A DNA stretch of 64,000 bases from JAFDZV01 sp964455525 (GCA_964455525.1 CAYVWR010000008.1:62001-126000); one strand, 5' to 3'; shown: positions 1 through 9,082, counted from the first letter of the stretch. Notes: a model not told the origin generated them from the letters alone. Translations and numbers: made by a program.

Positions 1-589
1 CACCATCACGCAGTTCAAGATCATAAATGATCGGGCTGCCGGTCGGGATATTCACATCCATGATCGACTCGTTGGTATGATCGTCCAACTTGTACAGAAG
101 AGCGCGAAGAGAATTGCCATGCGCCACCACCAGCACGTTCTTGCCGCTCAACAGATCGACAAGGATATGATGTTCATAGTAGGGCATCACCCGATCGATC
201 GTCATGGCAAGGCTTTCCCCCTTATCGCCGGGGGGGCGTGTATCGAAACTACGACGCCAGATATGCACCTGCTCATCGCCGTACTTCAGGGCAGTTTCCG
301 CTTTGTTCAGCCCCTGCAACTCACCATAGTGGCGCTCATTAAGCGCCGGGTCCATGATAAGCGGAAGATCCGTCTTGTCGGCGGCCTCCAACGCGATCTT
401 GGCGGTGTCCACCGCACGCCGCAACGCCGAGGTATAGACATGATCTATCTTGAGATCCCTCATCTTCTCTCCGGCGGTCCTTGCCTCCTCGCGTCCTGCC
501 TCGGACAGATCGACATCCTCCCAGCCGGTAAACCGGTTTTCGAGGTTCCACTGTGATTGTCCATGACGGAGTAAGATCAGTTTAGGCAT
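1..589 (-). CDS. gpmA: 2,3-bisphosphoglycerate-dependent phosphoglycerate mutase (partial)
   Basis: Interconverts 3- and 2-phosphoglycerate in glycolysis and gluconeogenesis in the cytosol. The frame opens with ATG at 589 and reads MPKLILLRHGQSQWN, which holds the RHG phosphohistidine motif of the histidine phosphatase superfamily. It continues with NRFTGWEDVDLSEAG, typical of GpmA. The gene leaves the window at base 1 without a stop. About 196 codons are visible, and the last ones (a SPIIYDLE-like stretch) match the region close to the C-terminus, so only a few dozen residues should be missing. It is transcribed leftwards and starts 28 bases from the end of the next gene (617). The family call is firm. 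Regulation is not visible. Confidence 0.93.
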   Translation of the reverse strand, partial: MPKLILLRHGQSQWNLENRFTGWEDVDLSEAGREEARTAGEKMRDLKIDHVYTSALRRAVDTAKIALEAADKTDLPLIMDPALNERHYGELQGLNKAETALKYGDEQVHIWRRSFDTRPPGDKGESLAMTIDRVMPYYEHHILVDLLSGKNVLVVAHGNSLRALLYKLDDHTNESIMDVNIPTGSPIIYDLELRDG

Positions 590-616
590 GATTGGTCAAC
601 GGGTTTTAAGCCTGTA

Positions 617-1519
617 TTACTGTTGTTTGCTCTGGTCCGACCCCTCATTCCCCTTGCTGGCATCGCTCTGCGGTCGCGATGGAGTTATCGCAGGCTCACC
701 ATCAGGGAGGAGCTTGATTGTCGGGATATCTGTTATAATGGAATGATAGAATGCGTAGCGGAAGAAGGAGTCCACAGCAGCAAGCTCCGCCTCGCCGAAC
801 GTATAGCTGATGGCGCCACGGAGATAATGCTGGTAGAATGTATTTGCCTGGCTGGACATCGGATGCTGTGCTGCCCGATCGGCAAACATCAGCACGGCCT
901 CATCACGTGCACTCTGAAGCTCGTCGATGGCGCTCTGGGGAACCATGCCAACACGTCCCCATGCAAGCATATACGGAAGCGGCGTCTCCATGGCATCCTC
1001 CCACTCGTCGGTAAGGTCAAGCAGCGATGTGCTTGACCCGGCTCTGAAAACTGCATCCTCTCCGGCAAGCAGAGCAGCATCGGCAACCGCAAGCATCTCC
1101 TCCAGCGCGGCATCCTCTGCCACCGAGACAATCGCCGGCTCGATATCATGCTTCTCCACCAGTATCATCCGCGCCACAAGCGCTTCGGCCGCATCAGCCC
1201 TCTTCACCGCCAGCGAGGAGAAACTGACCAGTCCCTTGTTGAAGACAAGCTTCAGCAATCCGGCGAACCCTCTGGTCGTGATGCCGAAACCGGGCACCAG
1301 AGCATAATCGACCGGACCAAGCGAGCGGCCGTATTCCAGCGCTGGCGCCATAACGATATCGGCGCTCGCATCAAGCAATGCCTCTTCCGGGCGATCCGAA
1401 GGGATGGTCTGCCACCCTCTACGCCGGAGCGCCTCAGCGATCGGCTCCGTTGCAAATTCTTGTCTATAGGAAAACTTCACCGTACTACCTGAAAAATCAG
1501 AAGGAACATTCAATGTCAT
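617..1519 (-). CDS. MqnA/MqnD-type menaquinone biosynthesis family protein (divergent)
   Basis: A 300-residue protein with the solute-binding-like fold of the VitK2_biosynth family (MqnA chorismate dehydratase and MqnD of the futalosine menaquinone route). Features seen: an early segment ending in ASADIVMAPALEYGR, an ADAALLAGEDAVF stretch matching the family's DAALxIGD region, the following DLTDEWEDAMETPLPYMLAW (the family has a DLGxEWxxxTGLPFVFAxW pattern), and a C-terminal helix with YTFGEAELAAVDSFF. The N-terminus lacks the usual short strand directly after Met, and the C-terminus has a polar tail of about 20 residues. It sits between gpmA and ackA with gaps of 27 and 69 bases, and no other menaquinone gene is in view. 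The family assignment is likely. Whether it is the chorismate dehydratase itself or a diverged paralogue is open. Confidence 0.6.
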   Translation of the reverse strand: MTLNVPSDFSGSTVKFSYRQEFATEPIAEALRRRGWQTIPSDRPEEALLDASADIVMAPALEYGRSLGPVDYALVPGFGITTRGFAGLLKLVFNKGLVSFSSLAVKRADAAEALVARMILVEKHDIEPAIVSVAEDAALEEMLAVADAALLAGEDAVFRAGSSTSLLDLTDEWEDAMETPLPYMLAWGRVGMVPQSAIDELQSARDEAVLMFADRAAQHPMSSQANTFYQHYLRGAISYTFGEAELAAVDSFFRYAFYHSIITDIPTIKLLPDGEPAITPSRPQSDASKGNEGSDQSKQQ

Positions 1520-1588
1520 CGATCAGCATCTGTGCCACCACCTGCTGTTACCACAAGCAACGCAGGAGAACGATGCCGGATGCCCGCA

Positions 1589-2836
1589 TCACTGTGGCAT
1601 CTCGGCATGTTCTATAAGCCGAAGCGTATCACGGGCTATCAGAAGCTCCTCATCGGTCGGGATCACATAGGCACGCAGGCGCGAGCCATCGGCACTGATC
1701 TCCCCTTCCCTACCACCGACAATCGCGTTATTCCGCTCCTCGTCGAGCTGAAGGCCGCACCACTCCATATTCTGGCAGATACCCGCCCGAATCGGGGCCG
1801 CATTCTCGCCGATGCCGCCGGCAAAGATCACCGCATCGGCACCGTTCATCGTTGCAAGATATGCACCGATATATTTTCTGACGCGCCCTACAAACAGCTC
1901 AATAGCAAGCCGTGCACGGCGATCATTATGTTCCATATCCTCGGCCAGCAGATCGCGCATATCGTTGGTAAGCCCGCTAATCCCGAGCAATCCCGACTGC
2001 CGGTTAAGCAGGGCATCGATCTGCGAGATGGTAAACCCCTCCTTGCTCATCAGGTACTCAATGATGGCAGGATCGATATCACCGGAACGGGTTCCCATCA
2101 CAAGGCCATCCAGCGGGGTCATCCCCATCGAGGTGTCCACGGATCGTCCTCGGTTGATCGCCGTGGCCGAGCAGCCATTGCCAAGATGAAGCGTAATCAC
2201 CTTGACCTGTTCCTTTTCAATCCCCATCAACTTACGATATCGATAGGCAATGTAGCGATGCGAGGTCCCGTGGAATCCATACCGGCGCACCTTGTGCCGA
2301 CGATAGAACTGATACGGGATAGCATAGAGATAGGAACTCTCCGGCATCGACTGATGGAACGCCGTATCAAATACGACAGCCTGCTGCATGCCGCCTCCGA
2401 AGATCTCCGTGGCGGCCTGAATGCCTTTCAGGTTATCCGGGTTATGAAGCGGTGCCAGATCGATGCACTCCTCGATGCCATCGATCACCTCCGAGGTGAG
2501 AAGGGTAGAGCGGGTAAATTTCTCACCACCATGCACCACACGATGGCCAACCGCATGAATATCGGCAAGCGAACGGACCTCCGGCACGGCTGACTCATCG
2601 GAGACCAGCCAGCGGATGGTGGCATCGATGGCGGCGCGATGATCGCGAATCGGCTGTGCGGTACGCGTAACCTTGCCGGCACCGTTTTCAAACCGGACCA
2701 GCGCCTGCGATCCGATTCTCTCTATCATGCCGCGAGCCAGCCGACGATCGGCATCGCATGCGATCTTCTCCAGATCGGTATCGATCAATTGAAACTTCAG
2801 CGACGAGGAGCCCGCGTTCAATACAAGGATATTCAT
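1589..2836 (-). CDS. ackA: acetate kinase
   Basis: Makes ATP from acetyl phosphate and ADP, or the reverse, linking acetyl-CoA and acetate. The 415-residue length is normal for the family. Motifs in order: NAGSSSLKF at the N-terminus, GHRVVHGG, FDTAFHQSMP, YGFHGTSHRY, the phosphate-binding LHLGNGCS, DTSMGMTPLDGL, GTRSGDIDP with the catalytic region, and FAGGIGENA near the C-terminus. The ATG at 2836 leads directly into the conserved first strand, so the start is secure. Phosphotransacetylase, its usual partner, is not in the window. A terminator-like hairpin at 2919-2937 separates it from the upstream nuo genes, so it probably has its own promoter in 2837-2918. Confidence 0.97.
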   Translation of the reverse strand: MNILVLNAGSSSLKFQLIDTDLEKIACDADRRLARGMIERIGSQALVRFENGAGKVTRTAQPIRDHRAAIDATIRWLVSDESAVPEVRSLADIHAVGHRVVHGGEKFTRSTLLTSEVIDGIEECIDLAPLHNPDNLKGIQAATEIFGGGMQQAVVFDTAFHQSMPESSYLYAIPYQFYRRHKVRRYGFHGTSHRYIAYRYRKLMGIEKEQVKVITLHLGNGCSATAINRGRSVDTSMGMTPLDGLVMGTRSGDIDPAIIEYLMSKEGFTISQIDALLNRQSGLLGISGLTNDMRDLLAEDMEHNDRRARLAIELFVGRVRKYIGAYLATMNGADAVIFAGGIGENAAPIRAGICQNMEWCGLQLDEERNNAIVGGREGEISADGSRLRAYVIPTDEELLIARDTLRLIEHAEMPQ

Positions 2837-2918
2837 ATACTCTTGTTCACAATCTCCCTGGTTCCTCCAGCAGCCAGCAGAAGGATTTCAGCAACCGACA
2901 ACCGTCGCAAAACAGCAA

Positions 2919-2937
2919 ACCCCGATCTACTCGGGGT
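2919..2937 (-). terminator. terminator-like hairpin behind nuoI
   Basis: ACCCCGA and TCGGGGT form a perfect 7-bp stem around a 5-base loop. Read on the minus strand it is followed by a T-rich stretch (TTTGCTGTTTTG). It lies about 140 bases beyond the nuoI stop and just ahead of ackA. It therefore probably ends the nuoGHI transcript. Confidence 0.5.
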
Positions 2938-3076
2938 CTGCATCCGGCGCGATAACGCCCGGCATATGCTTCGATCAAACAACTCTGGCGAGGGCTTCCC
3001 GCGCCCACATGGCCGCCATCCGGCGCACTGCATGCCGATACGCAGGTATCCCTCCCCTCGGGGAAACAGAGGCGGA

Positions 3077-3583
3077 TCACCCCTTGTACTGCCGAAGGTA
3101 CTCCAACCGATCCTGCAACGCCGAAGCTGGTACAAGGAGCTTATCCTTGCCGAAGATGGCATCCTCGGGACGAGAGAACACCAGCTCATAATCCTTGGAC
3201 ATCACGATGGCTTCCTCCGGGCAGACTTCCTCGCAGAAGCCGCAGAAGATGCAGCGGAGCATATTGATCTCGAACAGTACAGGATAGCGCTCCTTGTCCA
3301 TCGTTGTCTCAGCAGCCTGCACTTCGATGGCAATTGCCGGGCAGACACGGGAGCACAGACCACACGCCACGCACCGCTCACCATACTCCTCCTGCACAAG
3401 AACGGGCCGTCCGCGATAGCTTGCGACCGGCTCGAACCGCTCTTCCGGGTACTCGCGTGTGAACTTCGGCTGGAACATCTGTTTCAACGTCAGGCCAAGC
3501 CCCTTCGCAATTTCGGGAAGGTACAGCTTCTCCCAGAAGGAGAGCCGCTCCGTCGAAGTGGTTCTAACTGTCTTCGTTGCCAT
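3077..3583 (-). CDS. nuoI: NADH-quinone oxidoreductase subunit I
   Basis: The 2x[4Fe-4S] ferredoxin-like subunit of the complex I peripheral arm, which carries electrons towards the quinone site. Two cysteine clusters are seen: CVACGLCSRVCP and CIFCGFCEEVCP, both of the CxxCxxCxxxCP type. I place the start at MATKTV (3583), giving 168 residues. An in-frame ATG at 3649 would add 22 basic residues unlike the family, and neither start has a clear ribosome binding site. It is the last gene of nuoG-nuoH-nuoI. The upstream nuoH stop is 77 bases away. The family call is firm. Confidence 0.94.
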   Translation of the reverse strand: MATKTVRTTSTERLSFWEKLYLPEIAKGLGLTLKQMFQPKFTREYPEERFEPVASYRGRPVLVQEEYGERCVACGLCSRVCPAIAIEVQAAETTMDKERYPVLFEINMLRCIFCGFCEEVCPEEAIVMSKDYELVFSRPEDAIFGKDKLLVPASALQDRLEYLRQYKG

Positions 3584-3660
3584 AAAATCTATAGATCGGT
3601 AATATCGGTATCTCGGAACGCGCACCCGGCGCACCGAGGCGACCACCATGCCGGGGAATG

Positions 3661-4716
3661 TTACTTCATCAGTGCCAACACGATGGCAGTCACCACTGTG
3701 TTAAGCAGCGCCAGCGGGAACATGACACGCCAGCCAAGGTTCATCAGCTGATCGTAACGGAATCTGGGAATCGACCACCGAACCCAGACAAAGAAGAAGA
3801 TGAAGAACAGGGTCTTCAGGAACAGCGCCGAGAACTGAAGCAGAGCGCGAAGTATATCATGTTCCTGGAAAAACGCCAGATCCTGCACCCATGGGAACTG
3901 ATATCCGCCGAAGAAGAGCGTAGCCATCAGGGCAGACATCAGAATCACGTTACCATATTCAGCAAGGAAAAAAAGCCCGAACTTCAAACCGGTATACTCG
4001 GTATGGAATCCGCCGACAAGCTCCGGTTCGGCCTCGGCAAGATCGAACGGCGCACGATTGGTCTCGGCAAATGCGGCAACCATGAAGATCAGGAAGCCAA
4101 GCGGCTGCACAAAGATGTTCCACTGTGGCAACCAGCCAAACCAGTACGCCCCCTGCTGCTGTACAATGGAGCTTATATCCAGCGACCCCATCACCAGCAT
4201 CATACCGATCAGCGACAAGCCCATCGAAAGCTCGTAACTGACCATCTGCGCGGAGGAGCGAAGCCCGCCGAGCAGCGAGTACTTGCTGTTGGAGGACCAG
4301 CCGGCCAGCGTAATGCCATAGACGCCCAGCGAGGAGAGGGCAAGCAGCAGCAGAAGGCCAACGTTCAGGCCTGGGGCCACTGTGGGGTCCACCACCATCT
4401 CGCCAACCGTAAACGGAGCAGCAAAAGGGATCACCGCCCAGACCGCGATAGCGATTGAAATCGAGATCACCGGGGCCAGAAGATGGAAGCTGTAGTTGGC
4501 CTGGCCGGGAACGATGTCCTCCTTCAGCACAAGCTTGAGAACATCGGCAAACGACTGTAGCGAGCCACGCCAGCCCACTCGGTTCGGTCCGACCCGGTTC
4601 TGAATCCATGCCGACACCTTCCGTTCAAGGAGCACCACATATGCGGCTCCGATCAGAAAGATGTGGAGAACAATGAAAATCTTTACCGCAAGGATGATAA
4701 CGTCTATCAGGGACAT
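3661..4716 (-). CDS. nuoH: NADH-quinone oxidoreductase subunit H
   Basis: The membrane subunit that forms the quinone-binding junction between the peripheral and membrane arms of complex I. The 351-residue protein is strongly hydrophobic, with about eight membrane segments. It shows the hallmark ERKVSAWIQNRVGPNRVG in the first loop, FAETNRAPFDLAEAEPELV (the acidic quinone-funnel loop), and FFVWVRWSIPRFRYDQLM near the C-terminus. The ATG at 4716 begins directly before the first hydrophobic helix. The gene lies 117 bases downstream of nuoG. That gap is largely filled by a long perfect hairpin (4766-4814). Confidence 0.97.
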   Translation of the reverse strand: MSLIDVIILAVKIFIVLHIFLIGAAYVVLLERKVSAWIQNRVGPNRVGWRGSLQSFADVLKLVLKEDIVPGQANYSFHLLAPVISISIAIAVWAVIPFAAPFTVGEMVVDPTVAPGLNVGLLLLLALSSLGVYGITLAGWSSNSKYSLLGGLRSSAQMVSYELSMGLSLIGMMLVMGSLDISSIVQQQGAYWFGWLPQWNIFVQPLGFLIFMVAAFAETNRAPFDLAEAEPELVGGFHTEYTGLKFGLFFLAEYGNVILMSALMATLFFGGYQFPWVQDLAFFQEHDILRALLQFSALFLKTLFFIFFFVWVRWSIPRFRYDQLMNLGWRVMFPLALLNTVVTAIVLALMK

Positions 4717-4765
4717 AACAGGTTGCTATAAAGGTAGCTATTAGCATACGACCATTGGCCGCTGT

Positions 4766-4814
4766 AGCCAGCAGCCGACAGCAGAGGTCTCCCCTCTGTT
4801 GTCGGCTGCTGGCT
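4766..4814. repeat. 22-bp inverted repeat between nuoG and nuoH
   Basis: The arms 4766-4787 and 4793-4814 are complementary over 22 bp with one G-T wobble position and a 5-base loop (TCTCC). The arm core reads GCCAGCAGCCGACA. No T-tract follows in either direction, so it is not a standard intrinsic terminator. It sits inside the nuo operon. It could be an mRNA processing or stability element that sets the nuoG:nuoHI ratio, or a small mobile palindrome. No second copy was seen in the window. Confidence 0.85.
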
Positions 4815-4833
4815 CTCAACTACTCATCGTACT

Positions 4834-6564
4834 TCAAACCTTCTCGACGGTCATCGTCTGTGGCCGCAGATCGTGCGGCACATAGACCCAGCCGTGCGGG
4901 GTCGGGCGATCGCCACGGCCCAGCTCAACACCATGATGGTAATCGAGCTGATCGTAGCTCATCGCCTTGAACGACGGAATCTTGCCGACGATCTCCTCGA
5001 AGATATCCTCGGTCCACTTATACTTCCAATGTGTGCCCAGCGTACGGGCCACCGACTGAAGAATCTGCCATGCCGGACGGCAGTCGCGCCGCTCACCATG
5101 GGTCCAACGGTCATTGTAGGCACCGAACTTGTCGAGACGGGACATCTTCATCCCCATGATGCGCTCGTTCTCCTGCGTAACGACCGCGGGCATGAAGTGC
5201 TGCACCATACCGTTCACATTCACAAACGTCCCTTCCTTCTCCGCATAGGTAGATGTCGGGAAGATCACATGAGCCAGGCGCGCAATCGGGGTCGGGTTCC
5301 AGGCATGCACAACCAGCAATTGCAGGTTCGCAAGCGCTGATGCCAGCTCCTCATCCACTGGAAACGACTGGTCGAGAACATACAATGCCTTGATGCGACC
5401 GCTCTTCACCGCTTCGATGATCCCGTTCAGGTCAAGGCCGACCTTGTCCGGCCTCACCCCCACCTCGCGAGCACCGCGTGTGTTCGGTGTACGGTCGGCG
5501 ACACGAAGCTTCGTATCGGCAAAATCCGGGTCGGCATACGACCTGAGGTCGATATTCGATGTTCCGACAACCTCGCGAGCAAACTTCGCCAGGAGATAAT
5601 TCTCCTCGCAGGTAGCAAACGGGGAGCCGATAAAGGCAATCTCCGAGGGCTTCAGCGAACGAAGTTTGTTCGCCGTATCCTGATGTGCCTCATCCCAACC
5701 GACCTCCACCTGCTGGCCGTTGCGTGTAACCACCGGACGGAGCACACGGTCATCGTTGATATAATGGTACTCGCCAAGGCGACCGGCGTCGCACATCCAG
5801 TACTCATTCACCTTCATATTGGTACGAGGCTCCAGACGGAGGATCTCGTTGTTTCGCACACCTGCCTGCGTATTGCAGCCACGAGCGCAGCCGGGGCAGA
5901 TCGAGTCGTTGAACGACATATCCCAGACGCGAGCCTTGAAACGGAAGTCACGCGAGGTAAGCGCTCCCACCGGGCAGATATCGATCACATTCATCGAGTA
6001 GGGATTGTCGAGCTGTGTGCCCGGAAAGGTCTCGATGGTGACATGATCGCCACGGTTAACAAATGTGAGCACCGGCTGCTCGGCGATCTCGTCGGAGAAA
6101 CGGATGCAACGGGAGCAACTGATGCAGCGCTCACCATCGAACAGCACCTCCGGTCCGAACGGCACACGCTTATCCTTATGCACCTTCAGCTCGGTGAACC
6201 GGCTCTCTCCCTGGCCATGTGCAAATGCATAATCCTGAAGCTTGCACTGCCCGGCCTCATCACAGATAGGGCAATCGAGCGGATGGTTGATCAGGAGAAA
6301 CTCCATGATCGCCTCACGCGCCTTGATAACCCGCTCGTTGCTTGTATGCACCACCTGCCCATCGGCAACCAGCGTGGCGCAGGCGATTGCCAGCTTGGGC
6401 ACCTTTTCCACCTCGACAAGGCACATACGGCAGTTGCCCGAGACCGAGAGCGACGGGTGCCAACAGAAGTGGGGTACGTCAACGCCATTCTCCAGGGCCG
6501 CCTCAATGACGGTTTTCCCGGAAGCGCACTCGACGACCTTTCCATCTATAGTGATTGTAGGCAT
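4834..6564 (-). CDS. nuoG: NADH-quinone oxidoreductase subunit G
   Basis: The large iron-sulfur subunit of the complex I peripheral arm. The N-terminus is a plant-type [2Fe-2S] ferredoxin domain with C34, C45, C48 and C62. Next comes the His-Cys cluster HPLDCPICDEAGQC, then a [4Fe-4S] pair (CISCSRCIRF and a later CPVGAL). After that comes the molybdopterin-family domain opening with CPGCARGCNTQAG and a later cysteine in WMCDAG. At 576 residues the protein is much shorter than the roughly 900-residue enterobacterial subunit, with a reduced molybdopterin-type region, as in several other bacterial complexes I. The start at 6564 reads directly into the ferredoxin strand. It heads nuoG-nuoH-nuoI. 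nuoE/nuoF, its electron donors, are not in view. Confidence 0.95.
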   Translation of the reverse strand: MPTITIDGKVVECASGKTVIEAALENGVDVPHFCWHPSLSVSGNCRMCLVEVEKVPKLAIACATLVADGQVVHTSNERVIKAREAIMEFLLINHPLDCPICDEAGQCKLQDYAFAHGQGESRFTELKVHKDKRVPFGPEVLFDGERCISCSRCIRFSDEIAEQPVLTFVNRGDHVTIETFPGTQLDNPYSMNVIDICPVGALTSRDFRFKARVWDMSFNDSICPGCARGCNTQAGVRNNEILRLEPRTNMKVNEYWMCDAGRLGEYHYINDDRVLRPVVTRNGQQVEVGWDEAHQDTANKLRSLKPSEIAFIGSPFATCEENYLLAKFAREVVGTSNIDLRSYADPDFADTKLRVADRTPNTRGAREVGVRPDKVGLDLNGIIEAVKSGRIKALYVLDQSFPVDEELASALANLQLLVVHAWNPTPIARLAHVIFPTSTYAEKEGTFVNVNGMVQHFMPAVVTQENERIMGMKMSRLDKFGAYNDRWTHGERRDCRPAWQILQSVARTLGTHWKYKWTEDIFEEIVGKIPSFKAMSYDQLDYHHGVELGRGDRPTPHGWVYVPHDLRPQTMTVEKV

Positions 6565-6620
6565 ACTGATTCCGATGAAAATGCGTTAGTACCTACCGCC
6601 ATAGCTCACGGCGCAGACGG

Positions 6621-6651
6621 GACAGTTGGGCAGTGTTAGCACCCAACTGTC
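6621..6651. repeat. inverted repeat upstream of nuoG
   Basis: GACAGTTGGG and CCCAACTGTC form a perfect 10-bp stem with an 11-base loop, 57 bases upstream of the nuoG start. The second arm can also pair with the GGTTGG that follows, so two exclusive foldings are possible. No T-tract is present. It may be a leader element or operator of the nuo operon, or the 3' end of the upstream gene's transcript. Confidence 0.6.
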
Positions 6652-6833
6652 GGTTGGAGACGGCCAGCAAATTGCCTCTATTGAGGAGGAATTTGAAACG
6701 AAGAGAACACCGCAGCCGGAATAGTGGGGGTACACCATCCCGGACTAGCCGGCAAAACTACAACGAAAAGAAGGATTGGGGAAGTTGCCCGCCGGAGTTG
6801 AAGCATTTTTTCCGATGGCAACCGAGCTTCCGG

Positions 6834-7754
6834 CTATCGCACCCTCTTGTAGAACCACCAGCCGTCGCCAATCGGCTTCAACGTAATGAAGTTATTGCTG
6901 GAGACATCCGGCAGCTCAGCGGGATCGGCCGTATGAAGATAACCATACGAACTTTTATCGATCCCCCCGCCTACAAAGAAGACAAGCCCCGGATAGAGTG
7001 GATCGCGCTCGATGGAACGCAGGCCGATCGCATCCTTCAGACGCTCCATGGCCCCGCGATCGAGCGTATAGAAAAGCCGGTGCCCTTCGGCAATATCGTC
7101 GTCCAGCTCCCGATACTCATCAAGCCTGAAGAAATCGACATCACGAAGCGCAAAGGTGGTCCAGAGCTTCCCTTTGTGCAGAAATGGTATCAATTTGTCC
7201 GCATCATCACGATTTGCCCGAAACAGATCGCGAAGCCCATCATCGGGCAGAAGCAGACGCTGGAGATCGGAGCGAAGCAGACGATAGGTTGGCGTCGTGG
7301 TATCGATCTCGGCGAGCGATTCACGGATCTGCGTGCGCTGGGCAGCGCTTGGGAACCGGCGCAACGCCTCGATACGCCAGACCGAATCGCCAACACAGAA
7401 TAGATACCAGTTTTCTCGCTCGGTGCCGGTCTCGACAGTAACATACGCAACTACACGACGCATATCATCCGCGTTCGGCAGATCGGGAAGGGTATCGATT
7501 CTGATTCTGGATCCAGCCGGAAGCAATCCACGAAAGCTTCGGGGATCGCTGCGGGTGAACTCACCAACCAACCGCTCACGAAATGCCCCCCGGTCGATCG
7601 AATCGATCCCGGAAGCGGTCTCCGTCAGGAACGTAAAGACCACGCCACGAGGAGTTGCACTATAGGGGATCTCCTGCCCACGGGTCACGGAGACGCCGAC
7701 GACCAACAGAAGCAGCCATCCGCAGAACTGGAACAGACACAACAACAATCTCAA
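6834..7754 (-). CDS. exported protein of unknown function
   Basis: I do not recognise this 306-residue protein. The first residues form a signal peptide: a strongly hydrophobic run with LLLLVVGVSV, ending near a TRGQ-like cleavage region. The mature part is mixed, with many charged residues, few cysteines and no repeat. The C-terminus ends in a GWWFYKRVR strand. The start is a TTG codon at 7754. An AGGAGG-like ribosome binding site lies 12 bases upstream, and no better in-frame ATG would keep the signal peptide. It follows pncA by 16 bases and probably shares its transcript, although no functional link is evident. Confidence 0.65.
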   Translation of the reverse strand: MRLLLCLFQFCGWLLLLVVGVSVTRGQEIPYSATPRGVVFTFLTETASGIDSIDRGAFRERLVGEFTRSDPRSFRGLLPAGSRIRIDTLPDLPNADDMRRVVAYVTVETGTERENWYLFCVGDSVWRIEALRRFPSAAQRTQIRESLAEIDTTTPTYRLLRSDLQRLLLPDDGLRDLFRANRDDADKLIPFLHKGKLWTTFALRDVDFFRLDEYRELDDDIAEGHRLFYTLDRGAMERLKDAIGLRSIERDPLYPGLVFFVGGGIDKSSYGYLHTADPAELPDVSSNNFITLKPIGDGWWFYKRVR

Positions 7755-7770
7755 ACCTGCTCACTCCCTC

Positions 7771-8490
7771 CTAAACATGCAGAGGCATGCCGCTGATTTC
7801 AACGCCGACGCCCCCCCTCCGAAGCTCTGTATACGCGGTTTCCTTGGAGTCCGCAGAAGCATCGACAAAACGGGTAAGATCCTCCAGATACACTGCTTCC
7901 AGGCCGGATTCGGCGCCATCGATGGCTGTATAGAGGACACAGTAATCACCGGCAAGGCCAACCACAAACACACGCTCGATTTCCTTTACCATAAGGCATT
8001 CGGCCAGGCCTGTAGAGGTTCCATCGTTTTCGCGAAAGGCGCTGTAGCTATCAGCAGCCGGACGATATCCCTTGCGTAAAATCAGGGTTGCACGCGCAAG
8101 ATCCAGACGAGGGTCAAGCGCTTCGCCATTGGTCCCGATAACGCAGTGATCGGGCCAGAGCGCCTGCTCGTTTCCGCGTGCCAGTTGCAGATAGACCCGC
8201 AGCTCTTCGAGCGTGAATGCGGCCGAGCCAGACAGCTCGATCTCTCCGCGCTCGACCTGCTCCAGCGTGATTCTGCTATAGGGAGAACGATCGCAATAGG
8301 AGCTTGCAAACGAGACATGCCCCTTCGGATGATGATCCTGCGTTATCACCACCTCGGTGAAATTCGCCGCAAACCGGTTGATAGCATCCACGATCGCATC
8401 CCCACCAGCAACGGCCAAGGCCCCACCGGGCTGAAAATCGAGTTGCTGGTCCACGATAATCAACGCATCACGATCGGGATGGATATCCAT
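7771..8490 (-). CDS. pncA: nicotinamidase (isochorismatase-fold hydrolase)
   Basis: Hydrolyses nicotinamide to nicotinate for NAD salvage. The 239-residue protein shows the catalytic triad and metal ligands of the family: Asp in VDQQLDF, the metal-binding TQDHHPKGHVSF (Asp/His/His), Lys in LRKGYRPAADSYSAF, and the nucleophile Cys in VVGLAGDYCVLYTA. I start it at the ATG at 8490 (MDIHPDRDALII), because the family begins a few residues before the first strand. An in-frame ATG at 8565 would add 25 residues without family counterpart. A short gap of 16 bases leads to the exported protein gene downstream. nadK, at 10477, is another NAD gene nearby but is not in the same transcript. Confidence 0.9.
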   Translation of the reverse strand: MDIHPDRDALIIVDQQLDFQPGGALAVAGGDAIVDAINRFAANFTEVVITQDHHPKGHVSFASSYCDRSPYSRITLEQVERGEIELSGSAAFTLEELRVYLQLARGNEQALWPDHCVIGTNGEALDPRLDLARATLILRKGYRPAADSYSAFRENDGTSTGLAECLMVKEIERVFVVGLAGDYCVLYTAIDGAESGLEAVYLEDLTRFVDASADSKETAYTELRRGGVGVEISGMPLHV

Positions 8491-8647
8491 AGCAGTTTCC
8501 ACGTTGCTCGTCTGGAGTAGATAGAAAAGATCTTCCGGCAACAGGCCACTGATGCCGGATGCCATTGGCCATAATCTACGACCTTAACACCAAAGTCGGC
8601 GCCCTCATTCCCCTGCCTGGCCTATATTGGCGCCAATTCAAGATATT

Positions 8648-9082
8648 ATGACAATCCGGCACCGTCCGCTCCCAATCCGGCTCTTCCTTCGGGCATCGCT
8701 CCTTTCAGCTTGTGCAGCCACGTTGACATTTGTCATCGTCTGGATGCTCCGCAACCCGATCGACGATATCAGCCTGATCGTTCCAATCCTTCTGATCCCG
8801 CTCCTTCTTTTATACGGGGGCATGCTGCCGGTGAATCTGCTGCTGCTGCTCTGCACGGTGCTGCTTCGCAGCTTCGCCCCAGGCATTGCAGGCTCGGCGA
8901 CGGCGGCCACCATCCTGCTGGCATTGATCGGCGGAGCGGCCGCCGCAGGGGTTGTAGCAGTGGCGCTTGGGACGCTTGGCCTGGAATCGGCGTTCGTTCA
9001 GGTTGTGATGCTCGGCGCAACCATCGGGGGCATCGTATCCGGCTGGGTTATGGCTGGGAACAGCACACATACATCGACATGA
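8648..9082 (+). CDS. small integral membrane protein of unknown function
   Basis: A 144-residue hydrophobic protein. The N-terminus (MTIRHRPLPIRLFLRAS) is basic, followed by about four membrane segments: LLSACAATLTFVIVWML, a second rich in IVPILLIPLLLLYGG, a third rich in small residues (TILLALIGGAAAAGVV), and a C-terminal one ending in MAGNST. The basic-then-hydrophobic N-terminus predicts the N-terminus inside. I chose the ATG at 8648; a TTG at 8627 would add seven residues. The stop is 22 bases ahead of ispD, so the two are probably cotranscribed. I recognise no family motif. Confidence 0.6.
   Translation: MTIRHRPLPIRLFLRASLLSACAATLTFVIVWMLRNPIDDISLIVPILLIPLLLLYGGMLPVNLLLLLCTVLLRSFAPGIAGSATAATILLALIGGAAAAGVVAVALGTLGLESAFVQVVMLGATIGGIVSGWVMAGNSTHTST

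Noticed and set aside
1532..2593. Long + strand frame over ackA
   Set aside because: Antisense shadow of a gene with every acetate kinase motif.
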